From Marivita sp041725935 (GTDB lineage: Bacteria > Pseudomonadota > Alphaproteobacteria > Rhodobacterales > Rhodobacteraceae): a stretch of 64,000 nt of DNA. The stretch is taken from contig JBGRQD010000005.1 of the NCBI GenBank assembly GCA_041725935.1, positions 1 through 64,000 on the forward strand. Reading direction: 5' to 3'. The notes below the pieces were generated by a model. It did no database searches. It worked only from the letters and a program-made list of their open reading frames with translations, and was not told the origin of the DNA. A program made the translations under genes and the position numbers. Below, one piece after another: positions 22,019-29,882 of the stretch; position 1 is the stretch's first letter, and each line of letters starts with the position of its first letter.

Positions 22019-23740
22019 GTGAGAGACACCTTCGACTTTCCAGAGCCGCCCGTGCGTGATCCGAACGGCATCCCCATGATCATCGACAGCTTTGCTGGTG
22101 GTGGTGGCGCATCGACCGGGATCGAAATGGCGCTTGGCCGCAGCCCCGATATAGCGATCAACCATGATCCAGCGGCGCTGGCGATGCACGAGGTCAACCA
22201 TCCCGACACCCTCCACCTGATCAATTCGGTCTACGCGGTCTCACCGGACGAAGTGTGTCAGGGCCGCAAGGTCGGGCTGGCGTGGTTTTCGCCCGACTGC
22301 AAGCACCACAGCAAGGCCAAGGGCGGCAAGCCTGTGTCAAAGGGCATCCGCGATCTGGCGTGGGTCGTGGTTCACTGGGCCGAACGTGTCGCGCCGGACG
22401 TGATCATGCTGGAGAACGTCGAAGAGTTTCAGGACTGGGGGCCGCTCACACCCGAGGACAAACCCGATCCAGAGCGCAAGGGCGAAACCTTTCGGGAATG
22501 GGTCAAGCGCCTGCGCCGCCTCGGATACAAGGTCGAATGGAAGCGCCTGCGCGCCTGCGACTATGGCGCACCGACCATCCGGCAACGGCTGTTCGTGATC
22601 GCCCGTCGCGATGGCCTGCCGATCACATGGCCCGAACCGACCCACGGCGCACCCGACAGCGCCGGGGTGATCACCGGCCTGCGCAAGCCGTGGCGCACGG
22701 CGGCAGAAATCATCGACTGGTCACTGCCCTGCCCGTCCATCTTCGACAGCTCCGAAGAGATCATGGCAAAGTATGGCCTGCGCGCGGTGCGACCACTCAA
22801 GGAAGCCACCCTGCGCCGGATCGCCCGTGGTGTGGTGCGGTATGTTCTGGAAGCGAAACAGCCGTTCATTGTCGGCTGCGGCGGACGCATGGGGCAAAGC
22901 CCGGAGCGCCCTGTCACAAAGCCAATGCAGACGCTAACGGCTAAGGCAGACAGTTGCGTCGTCGTGCCAACCCTGATCCAAACCGGCTACGGCGAACGCC
23001 CCGGCCAGTCACCGCGCGTCCCCGGCCTCGACAAGCCTATCGGCACGATGGTGGCCAGTGGCGCAAAGCATGCGCTGGTGGCACCGCACCTGATGACCAT
23101 GCGGAACGCGGGCAAACCCTTTACGGCAGGCGACGAACCGACACACACGATCACCGCAGGCGGTGCGCACATGATGGCCGTCGCCGCGTTCCTCGCCCAG
23201 CACAACGGCGGAGCCCGCATGGAAAACGCCGCAGGTCGCCCAGCCGATGCGCCCCTGTCCACCCTGACGACGCGCGGCACACAACAGCAGATCGTGGCGG
23301 CGAACCTTCTGAGCATGCACGGCAACGCGCGCCGGGACGCCTCGATCGAGGATCCGCACCCGACCCTCTGTGCCGGCGGTCAGCACTCCGCCCTGATCGC
23401 GACCTTCCTGCAGAAATACTATGGCGCAGGGACCGGGCAATCTGCTGCCGATCCGCTGCACACCCTCAGCACCCGTGACACCTTCGGGCTGGTCACGGTC
23501 GAGATCGACGGCACCACCTACGCGATCGCAGACATCGGCATGCGGATGCTGACCCCGCGCGAACAGTTCCGCGCCCAAGGCTTTGCCGACAGCTACATCA
23601 TCGATCGCGCGCCCGATGGTCGACCCATGACCAAGACCGAACAGACCCGCATGTGCGGAAACAGTGTTTGCCCGCCACTGGCAGCCGCGCTGGTCACCGC
23701 CAACTGTGCACACCTTGCAGAACAGGAGGCGATGGCGTGA
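22019..23740 (+). CDS. DNA (cytosine-5) methyltransferase with a repetitive target-recognition region
   Basis: The 573-residue enzyme begins at GTG 22019. Motif I (DSFAGGGGASTG, 23-34), the catalytic Cys in FSPDCKHHS (Cys94, in place of the usual PPC) and ENVEEF (motif VI, about 132) are clear; motif X is near the C-terminus (MCGNSVCP). Between about 300 and 480 there are four or five imperfect repeats of about 40 residues with the pattern PxxTxTAGGxH followed by a hydrophobic segment and an aromatic/Gly end. The repeats occupy the place of the target-recognition domain. No endonuclease is next to it, so it is a solitary phage methylase protecting phage DNA. Confidence 0.9.
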   Translation: MRDTFDFPEPPVRDPNGIPMIIDSFAGGGGASTGIEMALGRSPDIAINHDPAALAMHEVNHPDTLHLINSVYAVSPDEVCQGRKVGLAWFSPDCKHHSKAKGGKPVSKGIRDLAWVVVHWAERVAPDVIMLENVEEFQDWGPLTPEDKPDPERKGETFREWVKRLRRLGYKVEWKRLRACDYGAPTIRQRLFVIARRDGLPITWPEPTHGAPDSAGVITGLRKPWRTAAEIIDWSLPCPSIFDSSEEIMAKYGLRAVRPLKEATLRRIARGVVRYVLEAKQPFIVGCGGRMGQSPERPVTKPMQTLTAKADSCVVVPTLIQTGYGERPGQSPRVPGLDKPIGTMVASGAKHALVAPHLMTMRNAGKPFTAGDEPTHTITAGGAHMMAVAAFLAQHNGGARMENAAGRPADAPLSTLTTRGTQQQIVAANLLSMHGNARRDASIEDPHPTLCAGGQHSALIATFLQKYYGAGTGQSAADPLHTLSTRDTFGLVTVEIDGTTYAIADIGMRMLTPREQFRAQGFADSYIIDRAPDGRPMTKTEQTRMCGNSVCPPLAAALVTANCAHLAEQEAMA

Positions 23741-23946
23741 CGGACAATGCCACCGATCAGGCCTTGGAGCTCTGGATTGACATGAAGCGCAGGCACGCGA
23801 AGGAGAAAGCGCGCTTGTTTCTTCATGCCATCCAGATCACCGGCAGCAAACTCAAAGCGTCCGAGCTTTTGGGCGTCCAGCGCAGGACCATCCAGCGGAC
23901 GCTTTATCCTTGGCCGGATGCACAAAAACCGGAGGACATTGAATGA
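23737..23946 (+). CDS. Fis-type HTH protein
   Basis: A 69-residue frame starts at GTG 23737, overlapping the methylase stop. It is all helical, ending in GSKLKASELLGVQRRTIQRTL, the Fis/NtrC C-terminal type of helix-turn-helix. It could be a small DNA-bending or regulatory protein for the phage. The target is unknown. Confidence 0.65.
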   Translation: MTDNATDQALELWIDMKRRHAKEKARLFLHAIQITGSKLKASELLGVQRRTIQRTLYPWPDAQKPEDIE

Positions 23947-24209
23947 CCGTCCAACCCAACCGCAACGGCTTTGCCGCCCACGAAGACGCCCGGATGCACC
24001 GTCTCTGGAACCCGTCGACCAAGCGCTACCTGCACCTATCCGGCACAGGCGAGACCGAGGACATCAACCTGTCGTGGCTGGGCCATGCGCATCAAGCGGA
24101 CAACCTGCGCAATCGCGCGCTGGCCGACAGCAAGCCGTGGCCGTACCGCCGCCGGTCGCGGTCTGTGGCGCAGGTTGCGGTGCCGACGTTTGATCAGGCG
24201 GAGTTGTGA
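23943..24209 (+). CDS. Small prophage protein, unknown
   Basis: The 88-residue product (ATG 23943 in the previous TGA) has two aromatic/His-rich stretches (HRLWNPSTKRYLHLSG and DINLSWLGHAHQADNL) and a basic tail. No family is recognised. Confidence 0.5.
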   Translation: MTVQPNRNGFAAHEDARMHRLWNPSTKRYLHLSGTGETEDINLSWLGHAHQADNLRNRALADSKPWPYRRRSRSVAQVAVPTFDQAEL

Positions 24210-24865
24210 TCATGACCGACAAGCCCATCCTCTTTTCCGCCCCGATGATCCGCGCGCTGCTGGCCGGGACGAAGACCCAGACGCGGCGCAAGCTGCCATC
24301 GGCGCACCCGAAGTTTCCTGAACTCAACGTCTTGAGTCTTGATGTCCTGATCGACCCTCAACAGGTCTGGTACTGGGACGGCAAGCACGACCGCGTTGGC
24401 GCATCGTATCGCCTACCCATCGCCCCCGGTGATCGCCTTTGGGTCAAAGAAACGTGGCGCGGCAGTAAAGACTATGATGCCTATCCGCCGCGTGAAATGT
24501 CCCACTGGCCCGTCCATTATGATGCGGATGGAGCGCCGGATGAGCGCGATGAACTAGGCATGAATGGCCGCACCCGCTCCCCCATCCACATGCCCCGCTG
24601 GGCGTCCCGCCTGACACTGACCGTCACGGACGTGCGGGTGCAGCGGTTGCAGGAGATCAGCGAGGCGGATGCGGTTGCGGAGGGATGCACCGAAGGCCAC
24701 ACGGTGGACGATATCAGCGGCGTCCATGAAGGGTGGTCGGCCCGCACCGATTTCCGCGCCCTCTGGAACAGCATTCACGGCCCCGACGCATGGAATCAGA
24801 ATCCGTGGGTCGCGGCCTACAGCTTTACCATTCACCGCGGCAACATCGACCAGATGGACACCTGA
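24206..24865 (+). CDS. ASCH-like domain phage protein
   Basis: Starting at GTG 24206 (overlap with TGA) or ATG 24212, the product is about 219 residues. It has the phage ASCH-like pattern: PILFSAPMIRALLAGTKTQTRR at the start, APGDRLWVKETW in the middle, and MPRWASRLTLTVTDVRVQRLQ-EISEADAVAEG. ASCH folds, related to PUA, are thought to bind RNA or modified bases. In phages they are frequent next to methylases, as here. The biochemical role is unknown. Confidence 0.75.
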   Translation: MIMTDKPILFSAPMIRALLAGTKTQTRRKLPSAHPKFPELNVLSLDVLIDPQQVWYWDGKHDRVGASYRLPIAPGDRLWVKETWRGSKDYDAYPPREMSHWPVHYDADGAPDERDELGMNGRTRSPIHMPRWASRLTLTVTDVRVQRLQEISEADAVAEGCTEGHTVDDISGVHEGWSARTDFRALWNSIHGPDAWNQNPWVAAYSFTIHRGNIDQMDT

Positions 24866-24866
24866 C

Positions 24867-25067
24867 ATGGCCGAAAAACACCCACTGATCACGCCCGCTC
24901 TGACAATAGCCAAAGCACTTGCCCCACTTTCGTCAGGCAAGGTGCCGCAGGAAATCTTGGTTCTGGACGCCAAGACCGTCGCGATCTGCGTCGAGGTCGA
25001 TGGCGTTGATTACATCATGTCGATGGTGCGAGTTCCGCGCCAAAGGCGGAAACCGGCAATGCAATGA
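24867..25067 (+). CDS. Small prophage protein, unknown
   Basis: A 66-residue frame from ATG 24867. It contains strands (EILVLDAKTVAICVEVDGVDYIMSMV) and a basic end. No family is recognised. A shared rightward operon with short spacers supports expression. Confidence 0.45.
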   Translation: MAEKHPLITPALTIAKALAPLSSGKVPQEILVLDAKTVAICVEVDGVDYIMSMVRVPRQRRKPAMQ

Positions 25068-25074
25068 GGATGAC

Positions 25075-25359
25075 ATGACCGAACGAATGGAAGAATTCAA
25101 AAAGTACCTTACCGGCGGTTTTGAGCATAACAAACTCCTGCACCTAAAGGATGGTGATGACGATAAGATCGTCATGTTCATGATGGACGCTGAATTTGAT
25201 CTGGTTCGGATCGAATACGGTCCTGAAGATGATGTTTCGATCTACGCAGACGGTCATGACTACCACATGTTTTCTGCCGACCAACTGCAGTTCATTGCTG
25301 ATCAGGTCGAAGATGCAATGGAGATGTGGGAAGACATCTTTGCAGACTGCGACGACTGA
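25075..25359 (+). CDS. Acidic small protein, unknown
   Basis: The 94-residue protein from ATG 25075 is strongly acidic with a helical end (FIADQVEDAMEMWEDIFADCDD). Its codons are less GC-rich than those of its neighbours. Acidic, small and early-expressed proteins in phages often mimic DNA or inhibit host nucleases; this is a guess based on composition. Confidence 0.5.
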   Translation: MTERMEEFKKYLTGGFEHNKLLHLKDGDDDKIVMFMMDAEFDLVRIEYGPEDDVSIYADGHDYHMFSADQLQFIADQVEDAMEMWEDIFADCDD

Positions 25360-25360
25360 A

Positions 25361-25699
25361 ATGACCAAACGCATACAAATGAGCCGCCGCAAAGGCGGAT
25401 GGCGCAAGGATCACCGGGACGCGGTGATCGTCGCCAGACCGTCCAAGTGGCGAAATCCCTATCGTGTCGGGGTACATGGAGCGGCTGCTGAGTGCGTCAA
25501 GAAATTTGCGGATGTGCTGACTGGCCTGATCGACAATACCCGCCCACCTTGCCCGCCGGTCAAAGACCTGTTGTCGCTTGATGACTACGCGAAGACCCAT
25601 CTGCACGAGCTACGCGGCAAAGACTTAGCCTGCTGGTGCCCGCTTGGTCAGTCGTGTCACGCAGACGTGCTGCTCAAGATCGCGAACGAGGACACCTAA
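25361..25699 (+). CDS. DUF4326 family protein
   Basis: From ATG 25361 the product is 112 residues. The sequence SRRKGGWRKDHRDAVIVARPSKWRNPYRVG at the start and LRGKDLACWCPLGQSCHADVLL at the end are the hallmarks of DUF4326, a family of phage and bacterial proteins with a Cys-rich C-terminus that probably binds metal. Function is not established. Confidence 0.8.
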   Translation: MTKRIQMSRRKGGWRKDHRDAVIVARPSKWRNPYRVGVHGAAAECVKKFADVLTGLIDNTRPPCPPVKDLLSLDDYAKTHLHELRGKDLACWCPLGQSCHADVLLKIANEDT

Positions 25700-25700
25700 C

Positions 25701-25916
25701 ATGGCCACGCCGCGCTCATTTACACCGATAGCCGTCCGCGACACGAAGGCTGCCGCCATGCTGGATATGAGCGCGGCTGAGTTTCGGCGGCTGGTGGAGC
25801 GTGGCGCGCTACCGCCGCCGTCACGCATTGGTGGCCTGGAGCGGTGGCGCGTTGATCAGATCGAGGCCATACTCCGAGCTGACGCAGCCCTGCCCGATGA
25901 GGATTTTGAACTGTGA
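25701..25916 (+). CDS. AlpA/excisionase-like HTH protein
   Basis: The 71-residue protein has an HTH_17-type fold (TKAAAMLDMSAAEFRRLVERGALPPPSRIGGLERWRVDQ, split here in two helices and a wing). Excisionases of this type bend att DNA and steer integrase to excision. It lies directly upstream of the integrase gene, overlapping its GTG by four bases, so the two are coupled. Assignment as excisionase is by fold and position. Confidence 0.7.
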   Translation: MATPRSFTPIAVRDTKAAAMLDMSAAEFRRLVERGALPPPSRIGGLERWRVDQIEAILRADAALPDEDFEL

Positions 25917-26950
25917 AGCCACCCAAGCCCCGGATCGAGAAGCCGCGCCTTGTCTGGCGCTGGACTCGAGGAAAGTGGGTGCCCCGCCATCGCGTGACGT
26001 GGACCGAAGGCGGCAAGCAGCGCAGCCGGGAAATCACACTCGATTGGAAGGGCGACCCACGCGAGCTGGATCGCCTCTATTGGGAAGCTCAATCCGGCAA
26101 GCACGAGGCGCAGCGCCAGAAAGAACGCTACTCGTGGCAAGCCTGCATTGAGGCATGGCGGGCCGACCTGACCGTCCAAGGCAAGGTCGCCGCGTCGACC
26201 AAGACGCAATATCGCCGGGTGATGGACGCCATCACGGAGAAGAACGGCCCCAAGGATATGCGCAAGACGACGCGGCAGGCTGTGAAAGCCGCGCTGGCGA
26301 AACTGTCCGACACGCCGCGCAAGGCGTCCCGCTACGCGCAGGTGATCAGCCTGCTGTGGAACTATGCAGCTCGTGAGCTTGATTGGCCTCTTGGCCCGAA
26401 CCCCGCCGCCGGTCTTGGCGCCCACAAGCCCGCAAAGCCTTTTGAGCCGTGGCCCGTTTGGATGATCAAGGCGCTCGATAGTGCGCCAGAGACCGTGCGG
26501 ATCGCGGCAAACCTGATCCGCTACACCGGCCAGCGCCCCAGCGCGGCAATCAGCATGCGCCGTGACCAGATTCAAGGCGACTGGATGGTCGTTCACGACG
26601 AGAAAGGGGATCAGGAGCTTGATGTCTACTGCCCCGCCCCGCTGCGCGCTTTTGTGGCCGGGCTCACGCCGGGCGGTGCCCACCTGATCCCGAAGAACCT
26701 GACGCAGCCCTTGGGCTATGATGCTGTGGAGAAGGCGTTCCGCAAGTGGCGTGCCGACCTGGGCGAACGGGCTTTGCCATTCTCGCTGCACGGGCTGCGC
26801 AAGCTGGCGATCATCGAGCTGGCCGAGGCAGGCGCCAGTGATGCCGAGATCCAAGCCGTGACCGGCCAGAGTGCCGAAATGGTCGCATACTATCGAAGCA
26901 AGGCGAGCCGCCGCCGCTTGTCGAAGGCGGCGCAGGAACGGAGAACATGA
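25913..26950 (+). CDS. int: Tyrosine site-specific recombinase (phage integrase)
   Basis: The 345-residue protein starts at GTG 25913. The N-terminal half contains an SAM-like core-binding domain (about 75-160); the catalytic domain has Arg208 in RYTGQRPSAA, His293/Arg296 in LHGLRK and the nucleophile in MVAYYRSK (Tyr326 or Tyr327). It integrates the phage into tRNA-Leu, whose 3' end lies 86 bases downstream. The usual second His-box residue is replaced in TGQS, as seen in some relatives. It is the last gene of the rightward operon. Confidence 0.9.
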   Translation: MKPPKPRIEKPRLVWRWTRGKWVPRHRVTWTEGGKQRSREITLDWKGDPRELDRLYWEAQSGKHEAQRQKERYSWQACIEAWRADLTVQGKVAASTKTQYRRVMDAITEKNGPKDMRKTTRQAVKAALAKLSDTPRKASRYAQVISLLWNYAARELDWPLGPNPAAGLGAHKPAKPFEPWPVWMIKALDSAPETVRIAANLIRYTGQRPSAAISMRRDQIQGDWMVVHDEKGDQELDVYCPAPLRAFVAGLTPGGAHLIPKNLTQPLGYDAVEKAFRKWRADLGERALPFSLHGLRKLAIIELAEAGASDAEIQAVTGQSAEMVAYYRSKASRRRLSKAAQERRT

Positions 26951-27003
26951 AGCAGAGTGTGACTCGGGTGTGTGACACACCTTTTCGCGATTGCCCCAAA
27001 AAG

Positions 27004-27033
27004 AAAAACAGGAGCGGTTACACCCCTGTTTTT
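27004..27033. terminator. Bidirectional terminator between integrase and tRNA-Leu
   Basis: A perfect 9-bp stem AAAAACAGG / CCTGTTTTT (27004-27012 with 27025-27033) encloses a 12-base loop. With A runs on one side and T runs on the other it can stop integrase transcripts on the plus strand and the tRNA transcript on the minus strand. Because it lies on the phage side of the attachment site, the phage seems to have brought a replacement terminator for the tRNA gene. Confidence 0.85.
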
Positions 27034-27035
27034 AT

Positions 27036-27121
27036 TGGTACCCAAGGTCGGACTCGAACCGACAAGGCCGTTAAGCCGGGGGATTTTGAATCCCCTGCGT
27101 CTACCATTCCGCCACTTGGGC
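27036..27121 (-). tRNA. tRNA-Leu (anticodon CAA), prophage attachment site
   Basis: The minus strand folds as an 86-base class II tRNA with encoded CCA (27038-27036). The acceptor stem pairs GCCCAAG with CTTGGGT, the anticodon loop is TTCAAAA flanked by GGGGA/TCCCC, giving anticodon CAA, and the T arm contains GGTTCGAGTCC. It is the integration target: the integrase gene ends just beyond its 3' end, so the 3' part is the right attachment core. The matching left core must be outside the window. Confidence 0.95.
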
Positions 27122-27319
27122 ACTGGCGCGGAGGTAGCGAGTTTGCGCTGAAAGGTCCAGTCCTTTTCGTGCGAAAGTCGCGGCATCAAACGACGCGATC
27201 ACAGATCGGCACAGCGGTGTGACCGGTACCTGTCTGGAGCCGCTGGTGCAGGGCCTGGCAATTTGCTACCTCCCCTGCAAGACCCACGCTCGGCAAGACA
27301 TTTTCGAAGAGAGTTCCGA

Positions 27320-27934
27320 ATGACAGCTGTACCAGCCGAGGACATGGCGATCTCGGACCGACTCGACCTCTTGGCGTCAGAGGCAGGGACCGGAACCGTC
27401 ACGCTTGGCTGGGTGCTCGGGCAATTGAACGAACGCGCGTTCGGGCTTTTTCTGCTGGTTCTTGCCCTGCCCTGCTGCATCCCGTTCCTCTACGGTGTCC
27501 CGCAGGTCGTCGCATTGCCGCTGATGTTGATTTCCGTTCAGATCCTCCTGGGGCGCCGCATTCCGTGGCTGCCCGGGCGACTGGCCGCGCGCACCGTGTC
27601 CTCGGGTGATCTGAATGGCCTAGCTCAACGCGCAGGGCCATGGCTGCGGCGGATCGAAACCATCAGTCGTCCGCGCCTTGGGCTGCTGACCCGCAAACCG
27701 ATGGATCAGGCGGTGGGCGCGGCGCTGGTGCTGTTCAGCGCGTCGATCCTCGTGCCCCTTCCGGGGACAAACACGGTCCCCGGGATCGGAGTTGTGGCGA
27801 TTGCGATGGGTCTTTTGCAACGCGACGGGATCCTCGTGATCCTTGGTATGATCCTTGGCACGGCATGGATCGCCACGCTTGTGATCGCTGGTGCTACGCT
27901 GGCCAGCCTCCTCAAGACATGGATCGGAGTTTGA
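27320..27934 (+). CDS. ExoD family membrane protein
   Basis: From ATG 27320 (with GAGAG upstream) the product is 204 residues with about five hydrophobic segments. ExoD motifs are visible: GWVLGQLNERAFGLFLLVLALP, and PGTNTVPGIGVVAIAMGLLQRDG. ExoD affects exopolysaccharide production and alkali sensitivity in rhizobia; the biochemical activity is unknown. The next gene starts after one base, so it may be cotranscribed with dsbB. Confidence 0.85.
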   Translation: MTAVPAEDMAISDRLDLLASEAGTGTVTLGWVLGQLNERAFGLFLLVLALPCCIPFLYGVPQVVALPLMLISVQILLGRRIPWLPGRLAARTVSSGDLNGLAQRAGPWLRRIETISRPRLGLLTRKPMDQAVGAALVLFSASILVPLPGTNTVPGIGVVAIAMGLLQRDGILVILGMILGTAWIATLVIAGATLASLLKTWIGV

Positions 27935-27935
27935 C

Positions 27936-28403
27936 ATGACGCTGACACGCAGATCGTTGATGCTTCTGGCCGCGGCCGGGTCTCTGGCGCTGATGCTGGG
28001 GGCGTTCGGGTTCCAGTATATCGGCGGCCTGCCCCCCTGTGCGATGTGTATCTGGCAACGCTATCCGCATGGGGTGGCGATTGCCGTCGGACTGATGGCG
28101 CTGCGGTTCGGCACTGCGGCGCTTGCATGGCTGGGGGCGCTGGCGGCGCTGACAGCGGCGGCCATCGGCGCATATCACACCGGGGTCGAGCGCGACTGGT
28201 GGGAAGGCCCCAGCACCTGTTCCTCCGGCCCCATCAGCGGGCTGACCCCGGACCAGCTGTTCGACCAGATCATGAGCGCGCCGCTGGTGCGCTGCGACGA
28301 GGTGCCATGGGCGCTGCTCGGCCTGTCCATGGCCAGTTGGAACATGATCCTGTCGCTGATGCTGATGGGTCTCTGGATCGCGGCGGCGCGGCGTTCGGCC
28401 TAA
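27936..28403 (+). CDS. dsbB: Disulfide bond formation protein B
   Basis: The 155-residue inner-membrane protein has four hydrophobic segments, the quinone-side CxxC motif in PPCAMCIWQRYPH (about 32-45), and a second periplasmic Cys pair (CSS near 98 and RCDEVPW near 121). DsbB reoxidises DsbA and passes electrons to ubiquinone. The length is usual for the alphaproteobacterial form. Its stop overlaps by four bases the end of the convergent Lrp gene. Confidence 0.9.
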   Translation: MTLTRRSLMLLAAAGSLALMLGAFGFQYIGGLPPCAMCIWQRYPHGVAIAVGLMALRFGTAALAWLGALAALTAAAIGAYHTGVERDWWEGPSTCSSGPISGLTPDQLFDQIMSAPLVRCDEVPWALLGLSMASWNMILSLMLMGLWIAAARRSA

Positions 28404-28858
28404 CCGCCGCTTTTGCGGGTGGACAGCAGCAGGGACGTTTCCGACTGCGTCACCCCGTCCAGCTTGCGGATCAGCGACAGCACGTCATCCAGCGCCTCGA
28501 GCGTTTCGGTGCCGAGTTCCGCGATCACGTCCCAGCGTCCGTTGGTCGAATGCAGCGCGCGGACCTGAGGCAGGCTGTTCAGGTGACGGATCACCCGGTC
28601 CGTGCCGCGCCCTTCGATGCCGATCATCATCAGCGCGCGCACCGGGTCATGGGCGACATCCTCCCGGAGCACGATGGTGAAGCCCACCACGTCGCCCGAG
28701 CCCTGCAACCGGTCCAACCGCGCCCGCACCGTGGCGCGTGACAGGTTGAGCGTGGTGGCCAGGTCCGACACCGATGCGCGCCCGTTGTGACGCAGCATCG
28801 ACACAAGCCGTTTGTCCGTATTGTCCATTTCGATCTCGGGATATTTCACTTTGGCCAT
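28400..28858 (-). CDS. Lrp/AsnC family regulator, probably of arginine/ornithine catabolism
   Basis: The 152-residue product has an N-terminal HTH (NTDKRLVSMLRHNGRASVSDLATTLNLSRATVRARLDRL) and a C-terminal RAM/ligand domain with ALMMIGIEG and GRWDVIAELG. Such regulators respond to amino acids. It is divergent from arginase and ornithine cyclodeaminase, with an 88-base spacer, so it probably controls them with arginine or ornithine as signal. The spacer contains TTGATCATTTTGACC as a possible binding site or -35 region. Confidence 0.88.
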   Translation of the reverse strand: MAKVKYPEIEMDNTDKRLVSMLRHNGRASVSDLATTLNLSRATVRARLDRLQGSGDVVGFTIVLREDVAHDPVRALMMIGIEGRGTDRVIRHLNSLPQVRALHSTNGRWDVIAELGTETLEALDDVLSLIRKLDGVTQSETSLLLSTRKSGG

Positions 28859-28946
28859 TCATAGCTCAAATTGATCATTTTGACCAGTTCCCCAGCGCTC
28901 AGTCTGCACCCTATATCCGCAGGTAGGAAAACGGAGGACAGCATTG

Positions 28947-29870
28947 ATGCCGTCAAAACACATCGTACTCGTTGGCGCACCGCTGGATTGCGGCAAGGCG
29001 CGCAAAGGCTGCCTGATGGGGCCGGACGCCTATCGCATCGCAGGGATTTCCCGCGCGTTGACCGATCTCGGGCATGAGGTGAGCGATCTGGGCAACCTGT
29101 CGCCAGACAGCAACGGCATCCCCGAACGCGAGGGGCTGGTGAACCTGTCGGAAACCATCGGCTGGACCACCGCGCTGATGCGCACGGCGCAGGACGCGAT
29201 GCAGCAGGGCCTGCCGATCTTCCTTGGCGGAGACCACGCGCTGTCGCTGGGCACCGTGCCCGGTGTGGCTGCCCATGCCGCACAGGAGGGCCGTCCGCAA
29301 TTTGTCCTGTGGCTGGATGCCCACAGCGATTTCAACACGCTGGAGACCACGACATCGGGCAACCTGCACGGCACGCCTCTGGCCTATGCCACCGGGCAAT
29401 CCGGCTTTGGTGGCTTTCCCGACCTGCCCGCCATCGTGCCGCCGGGCCAGACCTGCATCATCGGGCTCCGGTCGGTCGATCTGCCCGAGAGCGCATTGAT
29501 GGAGCAGACGGATGTGCGCGGCTATGACATGCGGGCCATCGACGAATCCGGCGTGGCAGCGCTGCTGGTGCCGTTTCTCGAAGACGTGGCCAAGGCGGGC
29601 GGCGCGCTTCATGTGTCGCTGGACGTGGATTTCCTTGATCCCACCCACGCGCCTGCGGTCGGCACCACGGTGCCCGGCGGGGCCACGGTGCGCGAGGCGC
29701 ATCTGGTGATGGAACTGCTCTGCGACAGCGGATTGATGACCTCGCTGGATCTGGTCGAACTGAACCCCATGCTCGACGAGCGTGGACGCACCGCGCACCT
29801 GATGGTCGACTTGGCCGCCTCGGCTCTGGGCCGTCGCATCTTTGACCGCCCCACCCCGCGACTGATGTAA
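28947..29870 (+). CDS. rocF: Arginase
   Basis: From ATG 28947 (with GGAGGACAGC upstream) the product is 307 residues. The manganese-binding motifs are all present: GGDHALS, WLDAHSDFN and SLDVDFLDP, and the C-terminal SLDLVELNP. It hydrolyses arginine to ornithine and urea. The next gene cyclises ornithine to proline, so the pair forms an arginine-to-proline route. The length is typical. Confidence 0.95.
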   Translation: MPSKHIVLVGAPLDCGKARKGCLMGPDAYRIAGISRALTDLGHEVSDLGNLSPDSNGIPEREGLVNLSETIGWTTALMRTAQDAMQQGLPIFLGGDHALSLGTVPGVAAHAAQEGRPQFVLWLDAHSDFNTLETTTSGNLHGTPLAYATGQSGFGGFPDLPAIVPPGQTCIIGLRSVDLPESALMEQTDVRGYDMRAIDESGVAALLVPFLEDVAKAGGALHVSLDVDFLDPTHAPAVGTTVPGGATVREAHLVMELLCDSGLMTSLDLVELNPMLDERGRTAHLMVDLAASALGRRIFDRPTPRLM

Positions 29871-29882
29871 GGAACACAAAGC

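Larger units (their letters stand above)
48..27035. mobile_element. Prophage (right portion; left end outside the window), integrated in tRNA-Leu
   Basis: This stretch has terminase, tail, replication, repressor, recombination, excisionase and integrase genes in closely packed, mostly overlapping arrays. The integrase gene ends 85 bases from the 3' end of tRNA-Leu(CAA), the normal geometry for integration into a tRNA gene. Two early operons diverge from a cI/cro-like switch. No head or lysis genes and only one tail-type gene are present, so the late region must lie to the left or be lost. Two insertion sequences and a nonsense mutation indicate decay. Confidence 0.9.

Noticed and set aside
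26947..27222. Open frame with GRTRTDKAVKPGDFESPAS
   Set aside because: It is the translated reverse complement of tRNA-Leu, a familiar spurious frame.
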